34,334 bases of DNA, taken from positions 1 to 34,334 of the forward strand of contig JALNXV010000002.1 in assembly GCA_023230175.1 (NCBI GenBank). Direction: 5' to 3'. This DNA comes from Candidatus Cloacimonadota bacterium. Its GTDB lineage: Bacteria; Cloacimonadota; Cloacimonadia; Cloacimonadales; WRIO01. Positions 1 through 7,691 of the stretch are shown here, one piece after another. The translations under genes and the position numbers were made by a program. Within the stretch, counting starts at the first letter, position 1. Each line of letters opens with the position of its first letter. Under the pieces are notes generated by a model. It ran no database searches. It was given only the letters and a program-made list of their open reading frames with translations, and was not told the origin of the DNA.

Positions 1-2
1 AA

Positions 3-398
3 TTTCCTGATTTTAATTTAATAGGACCGACTTGTTTATCAGAACTTCTATTTTGGAAATTTAATACAAACCAAGATAATGATTTGAATGATAAAATAAA
101 AGAGTATTTGATTTATTTTAATTTAACTAATATGGACAATGATTTATCTATCTTAGATAAGCCTATCTGGAAACTTAGTTTTGGTAAAAAAAAAGCTCTT
201 TCTTTTTGTGCTTTAATGCTTATTCCAAGGCCGATTTGGATTTTAGATGAACCTTTTACAGGCCTTGATTTAACTCTAAAAAATAAACTAATTGAAGCTA
301 TGCGTACTTTTTTAAATGGTAATGGAATGATTCTCGCAACAAGTCATAATGCAGAAGATTATAAAATTTTTAACCCTATAATATATAATTTGGAATAA
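3..398 (+). CDS. ECF-type ABC transporter ATPase, C-terminal part (cut by window edge)
   Basis: The reading frame is open to the left edge, so the Walker A half lies outside the window. The visible part begins at a Q-loop region of the EcfA/CbiO kind (PDFNLIGPT, comparable to the family's QNPDDQLIGPT), then an ABC signature that is degenerate (LSFGKKK instead of LSGGQ), Walker B WILDEPFTGLD and the switch histidine in ATSHN. The family hydrolyses ATP on the cytoplasmic face to drive energy-coupling-factor vitamin or metal uptake. The stop is one base from the TonB receptor start, and an EcfT-like gene follows, so the three were probably made together. An internal ATG at 84 exists but is clearly not the real start, because conserved sequence lies before it. 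The S-component and a second ATPase, if present, must be upstream. Confidence 0.8.
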   Translation, partial: FPDFNLIGPTCLSELLFWKFNTNQDNDLNDKIKEYLIYFNLTNMDNDLSILDKPIWKLSFGKKKALSFCALMLIPRPIWILDEPFTGLDLTLKNKLIEAMRTFLNGNGMILATSHNAEDYKIFNPIIYNLE

Positions 399-399
399 T

Positions 400-2394
400 A
401 TGAAAAAATATTTTTTAATACTATATTTATTGATAACTGCATCTATCTATGCTAATACTCAAGTTGATTCACTTAAAATAAAAACTCCTAAAACCAGACG
501 ATATGAACTCGAAGAATATAGAGTTATTGCTACTACACCTGATGAAAAAATTGGTTCAGTTGATATAAAACATCTTGAAGATACCTCCACAATAAAAGAT
601 TTAAATCTAACTGACTTACTCAAAGATATATCCGGACTTAGCATTACAACAGGTTCAAAAGGCGAAAGTAATCTTAGAATCAGAGGATTTCAAAAAGAAA
701 ATATAAAGATAATGATAGACGGCAGACCTTTAAGCGGAGGTTATTTTGGTAATGTAAATTTATCAGAAATACCTATCTTTGATATCAGTGAAGTACAAGT
801 AGTTAAAGGAGCTATCTCCACCTTTTATGGCAATAATGCTACAGGAGGAGTAGTCAATTTTGTGAGCAAGAAACCTTCTACTGAAAATTGGCTTACCTTA
901 AGGACATCTATTAAAAGAAACAATACTCAATCTTTACAATTAATAGCTGCTCATAGATATATTAATTGGGATTATTGGCTTAATATATCAGGGTATAAAA
1001 CAGATGGCTTTACGCTTTCTGATGATTTTAAACCTACTCCTTATGAAAGTGGAGGAGTAAGAAAAAATTCTGAAAATACTAGTGTAGATATACAATCAAA
1101 AATTAACTTTAGTTTATTTGACATCCACTCTATAGGTATATCGCTGGGATATACTTTTGCAAATGAAAGAAATGTCCCTTCTTCAATTTATGAGCCTCTT
1201 TACAGGAAATTTACAAATTGGAAAAGATATCAATTTACTACCATATCTGCTTTCCAAATAGGACCCTGGTATAACCTTCAAGCCTCTATTTTTTATGATG
1301 CTTATGATAATACATTACAAGAATTTAATGATATACAAATGACTAATTTATCTCTGGAATCAATTTTAGAAAGTTGGAAATTTGGTTCAACCATTAAAGG
1401 ATCATATATTTTATCTGATAAAAACACGCTTCATCATATTTATAGATTTGAAAAGGATGTTTATAATCGAAAAGATAATCAAAATTATGATAAATGGACA
1501 AGCAACAATACGCTTTTACACAATATGTCATTTTTCTTATCGCATAAATTTAATCATCATTGGAATACTAATATATCCGGAGCTTTTTCAAAATCACAAA
1601 GAAATTTCAACACATTAATTGATGCGCATATTGATTCAGGATTAACAGCAGAGACAATAAATACAAACACTTATTTTGAGCCGGCCATAAGTCTTAATTA
1701 TGAAGATAATAATTTTTCTACAAAAAATATATTTCTTATTCCACATCAATTAAATGCAGGGTTAGCTTTTTCTCAAAATATTCAATATCCAACTATGCAT
1801 CAATTATTTTCAAGTTCAAGAGGGAATCCTTATTTAAATCCTGAAAAAGTATATAAGATTGAATTAAACACAAAATTTGTTTATTTGTTTAATCATTACA
1901 TTGCTAACTTTGAAACTGAATTATTTTACAATTATCTTTTAGATAAAATTGATAGGCTTAATTCATCACAATATATAAATCAATCAAAGACAAAGAATGC
2001 AGGTTTTGAAACAAGATTGATAAATCAATTTTATAATAAATTTGAAACCAGTCATAGTTTTTCATATATTAATCTTAAAATGAATGATGATTATGATTAT
2101 TATCATATCCCTAAATATACAATTTTTAATAGTTTATCTTATAATGTAATGTCTAATTTAAAAATATCTTATTCTATTAACTGGTCCGATAAAAGACTAA
2201 GCCCTGATGATTCAGGGAAACTACATAATTTATCTTCATATATACTTAATGATATAGGTCTTTACTATTCAAAAAACCAATACAAGTTATCTTTATCTAT
2301 TCAAAATATATTTGATAAAGACTATCAAGAAGAATATGGTTTCCCGGCTACAGGAAGAAATTATTCTCTTTCCATTGAATGGGTTATTTTTTAA
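400..2394 (+). CDS. TonB-dependent outer-membrane receptor
   Basis: A 664-residue protein with a signal peptide (about residues 1-19, ending near SIYAN), a short TonB-box-like stretch EEYRVIAT, a plug domain at about residues 55-160 with the typical RIRGF, IMIDGRPL, VVKGA and NATGGVVNFVS motifs, and a long beta-barrel ending in an aromatic residue (EWVIF). Near the C-terminus it has the common NIFDKDYQEEYGFPATGRNY signature. These receptors import scarce ligands (vitamin B12, siderophores, thiamine, other metals) across the outer membrane using TonB energy. Lying between an ECF ATPase and an EcfT gene, it likely feeds the same substrate to the inner-membrane ECF transporter. The substrate cannot be read from sequence. 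Confidence 0.93.
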   Translation: MKKYFLILYLLITASIYANTQVDSLKIKTPKTRRYELEEYRVIATTPDEKIGSVDIKHLEDTSTIKDLNLTDLLKDISGLSITTGSKGESNLRIRGFQKENIKIMIDGRPLSGGYFGNVNLSEIPIFDISEVQVVKGAISTFYGNNATGGVVNFVSKKPSTENWLTLRTSIKRNNTQSLQLIAAHRYINWDYWLNISGYKTDGFTLSDDFKPTPYESGGVRKNSENTSVDIQSKINFSLFDIHSIGISLGYTFANERNVPSSIYEPLYRKFTNWKRYQFTTISAFQIGPWYNLQASIFYDAYDNTLQEFNDIQMTNLSLESILESWKFGSTIKGSYILSDKNTLHHIYRFEKDVYNRKDNQNYDKWTSNNTLLHNMSFFLSHKFNHHWNTNISGAFSKSQRNFNTLIDAHIDSGLTAETINTNTYFEPAISLNYEDNNFSTKNIFLIPHQLNAGLAFSQNIQYPTMHQLFSSSRGNPYLNPEKVYKIELNTKFVYLFNHYIANFETELFYNYLLDKIDRLNSSQYINQSKTKNAGFETRLINQFYNKFETSHSFSYINLKMNDDYDYYHIPKYTIFNSLSYNVMSNLKISYSINWSDKRLSPDDSGKLHNLSSYILNDIGLYYSKNQYKLSLSIQNIFDKDYQEEYGFPATGRNYSLSIEWVIF

Positions 2395-2397
2395 TTT

Positions 2398-3153
2398 ATG
2401 TTAAAATACCATATAAAAACTCTTCTTATATTAAATATCATATTAACTACCGCAATTCTATTAAGTTCAAACCTCATATCTTCATTCTTAGTGTTTTTAT
2501 GTGGATTATATTCTTGTAAACTCATTTATGACAACACAATCTTTTATAATTATTTACATCTATTAAAGAAATTTAAAGCTCTTTTCCTAACTATTTTAAT
2601 CTTTCAAATTTTAACACGTAGAACCGGAGAAATATACTTTGAGTTTAGCTTTTTCAAGATAACATCAGATGGCTTTTTTTATGCATTCAATAGTTTATTA
2701 AGGTATTGTGTTATTTTATTAAGTGCGATAATGCTTGGAAATGCATCTCCTTTTGAAATGATTAAGGCTTTAAGAACTTGGAAAATACCGGAAACGATTG
2801 TTATCTTAGTATCTTTTACTATTCAATTTTTAAGGCAATTCCAATTTGACTTTAAAATTATAATCCAAAATTTAAAAAAAAGAAACATTGATTTTAAGTT
2901 TCCCGGTATGTATTTTTTAAATGCTATGAAAAAGAGATTTGAATTAATTAGTCATTTAATAATTCCTGTCTTGGGGAAAACCATATCAGATATAAAGTAT
3001 AAAGTTATTGCAATGGAGTTAAACGGCTATGGCAAAAAAGGGAAATCTCATATAAATTTTCAGTATAGAAAATGTCATTTAAAAGATTATCTGTTTATCT
3101 TTATCTTTTTACTTATCAACATTATTTTACTTAGAATTAGGGTATTAATGTGA
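2398..3153 (+). CDS. ecfT: EcfT-like transmembrane coupling protein
   Basis: A 251-residue hydrophobic protein with several membrane segments (about 8-50, 60-75, 90-115, 225-247) and an amphipathic cytoplasmic region at 120-215. The motifs ALRTWKIPE and AMELNGYGKKGK resemble the two coupling helices of EcfT/CbiQ, which normally carry Ala-Arg-Gly-type motifs. Here the second reads ELNGYG rather than ARGYG, so the Arg that contacts the ATPase is replaced. It starts three bases after the TonB receptor stop and overlaps the following kinase start by four bases (ATGTGA). The role inferred is to link the ATPase(s) to a substrate-binding S-component. Family call is moderately sure; substrate unknown. 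Confidence 0.68.
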   Translation: MLKYHIKTLLILNIILTTAILLSSNLISSFLVFLCGLYSCKLIYDNTIFYNYLHLLKKFKALFLTILIFQILTRRTGEIYFEFSFFKITSDGFFYAFNSLLRYCVILLSAIMLGNASPFEMIKALRTWKIPETIVILVSFTIQFLRQFQFDFKIIIQNLKKRNIDFKFPGMYFLNAMKKRFELISHLIIPVLGKTISDIKYKVIAMELNGYGKKGKSHINFQYRKCHLKDYLFIFIFLLINIILLRIRVLM

Positions 3154-3803
3154 AGCTAAGTAAAAAAAACTTGATTAAGATTGAAGAAGATGTTATAATT
3201 AAAAAATTCACACATTCAATAGATTTTTACACAGAATACTTTTATTACAAAGAATTTCACTTACTTTCTGTTATACCTCAACTTATTGATAAAAAACAAA
3301 ATACTCTTATACTTAAAAGAATAGTTGGCAAGAATCTTTATCAATTGCTAAATGACAATTTGAGCTTTTCTATAATGAAAAAATCTCTCCAATCACTTGC
3401 GAAAAGTTTAAGTATCTTCCATCTATCAAGTTACTGCCTATATAACAATTCTTGTATTATCCATAAGGATACAAATTTAAAAAATTATATCTTTATTAAT
3501 AATTTGGTTTACCTCATAGACTTTTCTGATATTGAAATAGGAAATCCTTTAAGTGATATATATTCACTATTTTTATTTTTATGTGAATCCTTTTCTATTG
3601 ATGATTTTAAAATAATTGTGAAGATCTTTTTTGATACTTATTTAAAAAACTTATCTATTCAAACAGATAATCAACAAAAAATCTTAGCTGTTGAAATAGC
3701 GAGATTTGATAACAGAAGAAAATTATTCCGGAAATCTCTTTGTACAAATAAATTAGCTATAGTTGATAAGAATCGAGAATACCTAAAAAATATTACAATT
3801 TAA
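3150..3803 (+). CDS. APH/choline-kinase-fold small-molecule kinase
   Basis: A 217-residue protein with the catalytic signature of the aminoglycoside-phosphotransferase superfamily: H105-K-D107-T-N-L-K-N112 (catalytic Asp107 and metal-binding Asn112), then D124-F-S-D127, matching the metal-binding Asp and the following conserved acidic residue of IDF.D motifs. The N-terminal lobe has ILKRIVGKNLYQLL, typical of the hinge. It is shorter than most members (about 260-300 residues). A GTG start at 3150 is chosen, overlapping the EcfT stop as GTGA, which suggests translational coupling. Because it is the last gene of an ECF/TonB uptake operon, it may phosphorylate the imported molecule and trap it, as thiamine kinase or other salvage kinases do. 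That role is inference; the substrate is unknown. Confidence 0.6.
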   Translation: MKLSKKNLIKIEEDVIIKKFTHSIDFYTEYFYYKEFHLLSVIPQLIDKKQNTLILKRIVGKNLYQLLNDNLSFSIMKKSLQSLAKSLSIFHLSSYCLYNNSCIIHKDTNLKNYIFINNLVYLIDFSDIEIGNPLSDIYSLFLFLCESFSIDDFKIIVKIFFDTYLKNLSIQTDNQQKILAVEIARFDNRRKLFRKSLCTNKLAIVDKNREYLKNITI

Positions 3804-3812
3804 TAATTAATC

Positions 3813-4409
3813 TCAGAATAATTTATAGAGATATAACGAGACTAAATTCATACCTGAATGCATTAATATACAGTTTTTTATAGATTTATATTTTAACATT
3901 ATGTAACTAAGGTATAAGCCGGGGATTAATGAAAAAATAATAGAATAGATATTTATATGAAAAACTGCAAAAATCAATGATGTTAAAAATACTATATAAA
4001 TACTTTTGTAAATCTTCTTCTTCATCAAATTATCAAAAACAAAAACTCTAAAAAAATACTCTTCAGTAATTGGACTAATCAAAACGACACTTATTAAAGA
4101 TAAAAAACCAATCTCAGGTTTATCAAATAAATAGTCCGGGTTTAACAATCTAAAAATCTCTAACTGGGAAATAATAATAAAGATACCTATACAGAATAAA
4201 CATATTGATTTAAGAAAAGAAACTCTATTAAACTCAACTTCATTATTTTTCAAATATATAAATGAAGGAACACCGAAGATAACAAGTTGAAAAATAATAA
4301 AAAAAAGAGCATGATTTCTTAATAATGACAGATAAGATAATAAATAATTAAATAGAAATGCTACAATTATATATACAATATTATGTTTAGTTTTCTGAGT
4401 AAAACACAT
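3813..4409 (-). CDS. CPBP-family intramembrane metalloprotease
   Basis: A 198-residue polytopic membrane protein with all three motifs of the CPBP (CAAX protease and bacteriocin-processing) family: E116-E117-Y-F-F-R121, FAVFH151 and H184-S-G-M-N188. These form the metal-dependent active site in Rce1-type proteases. Its start overlaps the end of the ABC-2 permease gene by 23 bases, so it is the third gene of the exporter operon. CPBP proteins are often encoded next to, or fused to, NatB-type permeases, which supports a joint role in export, self-protection or envelope stress. It ends only nine bases from the convergent kinase gene. Confidence 0.82.
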   Translation of the reverse strand: MCFTQKTKHNIVYIIVAFLFNYLLSYLSLLRNHALFFIIFQLVIFGVPSFIYLKNNEVEFNRVSFLKSICLFCIGIFIIISQLEIFRLLNPDYLFDKPEIGFLSLISVVLISPITEEYFFRVFVFDNLMKKKIYKSIYIVFLTSLIFAVFHINIYSIIFSLIPGLYLSYIMLKYKSIKNCILMHSGMNLVSLYLYKLF

Positions 4410-5454
4410 CTTCAGAATTTAATAGTTTATATGTTTTTTTAAGTAAAAGATAAGCAAAGAATAAGTAAGATAATAGATACAATAAATACAGATTATTAGA
4501 TATAGTACCATTTAAACTAAAATAGATAGTATTAACAATCGGAATAATATGAATTATCGGAATATTTATACTATTTATTATCATAAAAATATTAACAATT
4601 AATATAAAAACAAAAAATAATGATTCTGTGCTTTTTGCAGCTCTTATTGTCTTAGCCTTAAATCCATTTTTAAGTAAAAAAGCACTCATAAATATGCAAT
4701 ATGGAAAAATTAATTTAACCACAAGATTGACATTTTGAAGATATAAAATACCAGTATTAAAAATATAAGCTGTTATGTACATAATGATGATACCCGTAGT
4801 TAAAGGGATAAATGAAAATAGTAATACAGTTAAATATTTACCAATTATAATATTTTTGATTGGACACTTTGTTAGTAATAAAGATTCAAGTGTTTTTCTC
4901 TCTTTTTCTCCTGCACTTATATCTGCTGAAACTAAAGCAGGACCTGAAAAACAAACTATTAAAAAAATAATTATCACAGTATATAATCCTGAATAAACAC
5001 TTTCAAGTCTTTCATCTAAGTAATTAGTTTTAAACGTACTATCTATGGATATATTTTCTTGAATATTAAAATCTATATTAGACTGTTTGTTAAAAAACTC
5101 TTGAAAATCTTTTGCAACAAAATCATATTTATTATTTTGGCTACTAATTAAAAGAATTATCTCATTGTTATTCAATTCTAATAATAAATAATCCTCAATT
5201 GTATTTTCATTGATTTCTTTTTTAATTATAAAACTATACTTCTTGGCTAATGAAGAATTAGATATAATATTTTGCAATATTGAATCAGATTTAAATACAC
5301 AAACAATTTCTACTCTATTGTCTTCGGAAAATGCTAAACCCAATATTGCAGGAATCATCAAAATCGGTAAAATAAACATTGCAATGATAGTTCTTTGGTC
5401 TTTTTTGATTTGTAAAAGTTCTGTGGTAAAAATTTTTATTATCATTTTAAACAT
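4387..5454 (-). CDS. ABC-2 type permease, NatB-like
   Basis: A 355-residue membrane subunit. It has an N-terminal transmembrane helix (about 20-42), a long non-cytoplasmic loop to about residue 150, then about five further helices. The stretch GEKERKTLESLLLTKCPIKN is the conserved cytoplasmic coupling motif of NatB/DrrB-like permeases, which export Na+, drugs or peptides. The start overlaps the upstream ATPase gene by eight bases. Export direction is the family norm; the cargo is not evident. Confidence 0.85.
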   Translation of the reverse strand: MFKMIIKIFTTELLQIKKDQRTIIAMFILPILMIPAILGLAFSEDNRVEIVCVFKSDSILQNIISNSSLAKKYSFIIKKEINENTIEDYLLLELNNNEIILLISSQNNKYDFVAKDFQEFFNKQSNIDFNIQENISIDSTFKTNYLDERLESVYSGLYTVIIIFLIVCFSGPALVSADISAGEKERKTLESLLLTKCPIKNIIIGKYLTVLLFSFIPLTTGIIIMYITAYIFNTGILYLQNVNLVVKLIFPYCIFMSAFLLKNGFKAKTIRAAKSTESLFFVFILIVNIFMIINSINIPIIHIIPIVNTIYFSLNGTISNNLYLLYLLSYLFFAYLLLKKTYKLLNSEDVFYSEN

Positions 5455-6181
5455 CAGGTACCTGTCTTTTAATAATATCGATTAGAGTAGTTTCAGGATT
5501 ATTGATTTTTTCTTCTTGATATAATTTTGCTTTATCTTTATAGAAAATCACTCTTCCTTGATGAATAAATATTATACTGTCAGCAATTCGTTCAATTTCA
5601 AAAAGATTATGAGAAGCATAAACGATATATTTATTTCTTTTTTTTGCTTCAATAATTAATGTATTTAATTGTTTTTGACCCTGAAAATCTAAATAATTTG
5701 ATGGTTCATCAAGCAAAATAATATCAGGATTATTAATAAATGACAATAATATTAATACTTTTTGACGCCACCCTGAAGATAATGTTGAAATCTGTTTATC
5801 AAAAACGCTTTCTATCTTAAGATAATCAATTAAAATCTTTGTATCATTATCTTGGTAAGAAAAATCTTTGTTTTGCAATGTGCCAAAATAATCAACTAAT
5901 TGTTTTACTGATAAATGATTATATAAACCTTGTTCAGAACTCAACATAGAAACTCTGTAATCTTTAACATAACTTACTTTAATTGAAATTTCTCCATAAG
6001 TCGGCTTATAAAGTCCGGCAATAAGCTTTAGTAAAGTAGTTTTTCCGGCACCATTTAATCCAATCAACCCGACTATTTGACCGGGTAAAATCTCAAGATT
6101 AATATCATCAAGAGATTTATATCCTTGAGATTTATACTTTTTTGGATAAAAAATTTTACTAATATGGTTTAACTCAATCAT
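5447..6181 (-). CDS. ABC transporter ATP-binding protein, NatA-like
   Basis: A 244-residue complete ABC ATPase: Walker A GLNGAGKTT (about 41-49), a signature LSSGWRQKV that is off-consensus at the final Gly-Gln, Walker B IILLDEPSNYLD and the switch histidine ASHN. The S-Q-loop region (SSEQGLYNHLSV) matches the NatA/CcmA type. It is the first gene of a three-gene operon with an ABC-2 permease and a CPBP protease. The start MIELNHISK is typical for the family, yet there is no visible Shine-Dalgarno before it, and a promoter-like pair lies almost on top of the start codon, which suggests a leaderless message. Confidence 0.9.
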   Translation of the reverse strand: MIELNHISKIFYPKKYKSQGYKSLDDINLEILPGQIVGLIGLNGAGKTTLLKLIAGLYKPTYGEISIKVSYVKDYRVSMLSSEQGLYNHLSVKQLVDYFGTLQNKDFSYQDNDTKILIDYLKIESVFDKQISTLSSGWRQKVLILLSFINNPDIILLDEPSNYLDFQGQKQLNTLIIEAKKRNKYIVYASHNLFEIERIADSIIFIHQGRVIFYKDKAKLYQEEKINNPETTLIDIIKRQVPDV

Positions 6182-6186
6182 AAACT

Positions 6187-6215
6187 CAGTATTTTCAAGA
6201 ATATATTTAAGTCAA
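6187..6215 (-). promoter_or_regulatory. Putative promoter of the NatAB-CPBP operon
   Basis: On the minus strand TTGACT (6210-6215) is followed after 16-17 bases by AATACT/ATACTG (about 6187-6193). The -10 box would lie only about six bases from the ATG at 6179-6181, so transcription would begin at or next to the start codon. Confidence 0.4.
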
Positions 6216-6292
6216 GAGATTTTTAAAGTAATGAAAATTGTATAACTAAAGTATTTGTTTAACTTTTTTATCATTCTCCAAAATAAATTATC

Positions 6293-6321
6293 TTGACAAT
6301 AACAAATTGTCTTGATAGTAT
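6293..6321 (+). promoter_or_regulatory. Sigma70-type promoter of corA
   Basis: TTGACA (6293-6298), a 17-base spacer, then TAGTAT (6316-6321). It is followed by TAAAGGAG (6331-6338), eight bases before the ATG at 6347. Confidence 0.65.
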
Positions 6322-6346
6322 ATAAATAATTAAAGGAGAACAGAAT

Positions 6347-7411
6347 ATGACATTTTTTAAAACTCAATTAATATTAAATAGAAAAAAACAAGACCCTAAT
6401 AAGTTTATCTATACAGGGAAAATTAAAGATGAACAAACTACTATGCAATTAATTACATATAATAAAACAGAAATCAATGAAAAGAAAGATATCAGCTTAA
6501 ATGATTTAGAAATTTTAGAAAAAACACATTATAGTCATTGGCTTAATATAAATGGACTATATAATACTTATTATATTGTTGATATCTGTAAAAAATTAAA
6601 TATACATAATTTAGCAATTCAAGATATATTAGATTTAAATCAACGTCCTAAGTATCAAAAATATGAAAATTTCTTATTTTTAACTTTAAAATCCTTTCGA
6701 TATATAAAAAATGAAATAATTTCAGAACAAATTAGCTTTATTATCAATAAAAATCATTTAATCTCTTTTCAAGAAAATACTCAAGGACTTTTTGATCATA
6801 TTAGGTTAAGGATTAGAGTTGATAAGGGTATTATTAGAGAACGTGGAATAGATTATCTCTTATACACTCTTTTAGAATCTATCTTTGATAATTACTTTCA
6901 GATTATATTTCAAATTGAAAATGAAATCGAAAAATTCAACTTTTTTGATAGTAATAAAACTTTAACTCCGGATATATTATTAAAAATTGACAGCTACAAA
7001 AAAACTGTTACTTACATAAAAAAATCAATTCTACCAATCAAAGATTTCACTATAAACGTAGAAAATGAAAAAATTAATTATATAGAACCCAAGCATATCA
7101 AATATTTTTTAGAAATAAAAGATATTTGCCTTACCATAATTGATAATTCTGATATGCTCTTGTCTTCTTTAGATAATAGCATTAATTTATTTTTTTCGAT
7201 TCAGGGACATAAAATGAATGAAATTATGAAAACTCTTACAATTGTTGCAACAATCTTTATTCCTCTAACTTTTATAGCCGGAGTTTATGGAATGAATTTT
7301 AGCAATATGCCCGAATTGGGTTTTAAATATGGTTATTTTATAATTATGTTGATTTTTTTAATCATTTTTATAATTATGATAATATTTTTTAAAAAGAAAA
7401 AATGGTTTTAA
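6347..7411 (+). CDS. corA: CorA-family Mg2+/Co2+ transporter
   Basis: A 354-residue protein with a long charged N-terminal cytoplasmic funnel domain, a stalk helix, and two C-terminal membrane helices separated by the diagnostic YGMNF motif followed by SNMPEL, the pore-entrance loop of CorA. The last residues are strongly basic (KKKKWF), as in the family, where they form the cytoplasmic basic ring. Length and layout match the pentameric CorA channels that admit Mg2+ (also Co2+ or Ni2+). It is monocistronic, with its own promoter and a strong Shine-Dalgarno. No intrinsic T-tract terminator follows; instead a 54-base palindrome lies 65 bases after the stop. Confidence 0.93.
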   Translation: MTFFKTQLILNRKKQDPNKFIYTGKIKDEQTTMQLITYNKTEINEKKDISLNDLEILEKTHYSHWLNINGLYNTYYIVDICKKLNIHNLAIQDILDLNQRPKYQKYENFLFLTLKSFRYIKNEIISEQISFIINKNHLISFQENTQGLFDHIRLRIRVDKGIIRERGIDYLLYTLLESIFDNYFQIIFQIENEIEKFNFFDSNKTLTPDILLKIDSYKKTVTYIKKSILPIKDFTINVENEKINYIEPKHIKYFLEIKDICLTIIDNSDMLLSSLDNSINLFFSIQGHKMNEIMKTLTIVATIFIPLTFIAGVYGMNFSNMPELGFKYGYFIIMLIFLIIFIIMIIFFKKKKWF

Positions 7412-7475
7412 TTACCTTAAAAATATTAATCTTTTTCTATATAAATTTATCAATTTTCCCTTTGATATACATTTA

Positions 7476-7529
7476 AAGTACAACTGACCTCCAAGATGCT
7501 TTAAAGCATCTTGGAGGTCAGTTGTACTT
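7476..7529. repeat. 54-bp perfect intergenic palindrome (copy 1)
   Basis: Two 27-base arms (7476-7502 and 7503-7529) are exact reverse complements with no spacer. The arm carries ACCTCCAAGATG and its complement CATCTTGGAGGT. There is no following T-run, so it is not a standard intrinsic terminator, although it lies 65 bases after corA and 112 bases before the -35 box of the next gene. A related copy is at 21408-21459. Confidence 0.95.
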
Positions 7530-7640
7530 CGCTTAAATATAATCATTGCTAATCAATTGAATTTTCAGACTTTAACTTTTAAATTCATATTAAGGACATA
7601 GAATTTTAATAAATATTATGATAAATTTTTAAATTTATGC

Positions 7641-7670
7641 TTGACAAAAAAACATTTGATTGGTTAGAAT
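7641..7670 (+). promoter_or_regulatory. Sigma70-type promoter of the antiporter-guaD operon
   Basis: TTGACA (7641-7646), an 18-base spacer and TAGAAT (7665-7670). AAGGAG at 7677-7682 precedes the ATG at 7692. Confidence 0.65.
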
Positions 7671-7691
7671 AATATAAAGGAGTTTTTATAA

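Noticed and set aside
84..398. Complete small ATPase starting at ATG 84
   Set aside because: The frame and its conserved Q-loop region continue to the window edge, so this is a partial gene.
7476..7529. Rho-independent terminator of corA
   Set aside because: The palindrome is perfect but no T-run follows either arm; it fits a dispersed repeat better, though it may still affect transcript ends.
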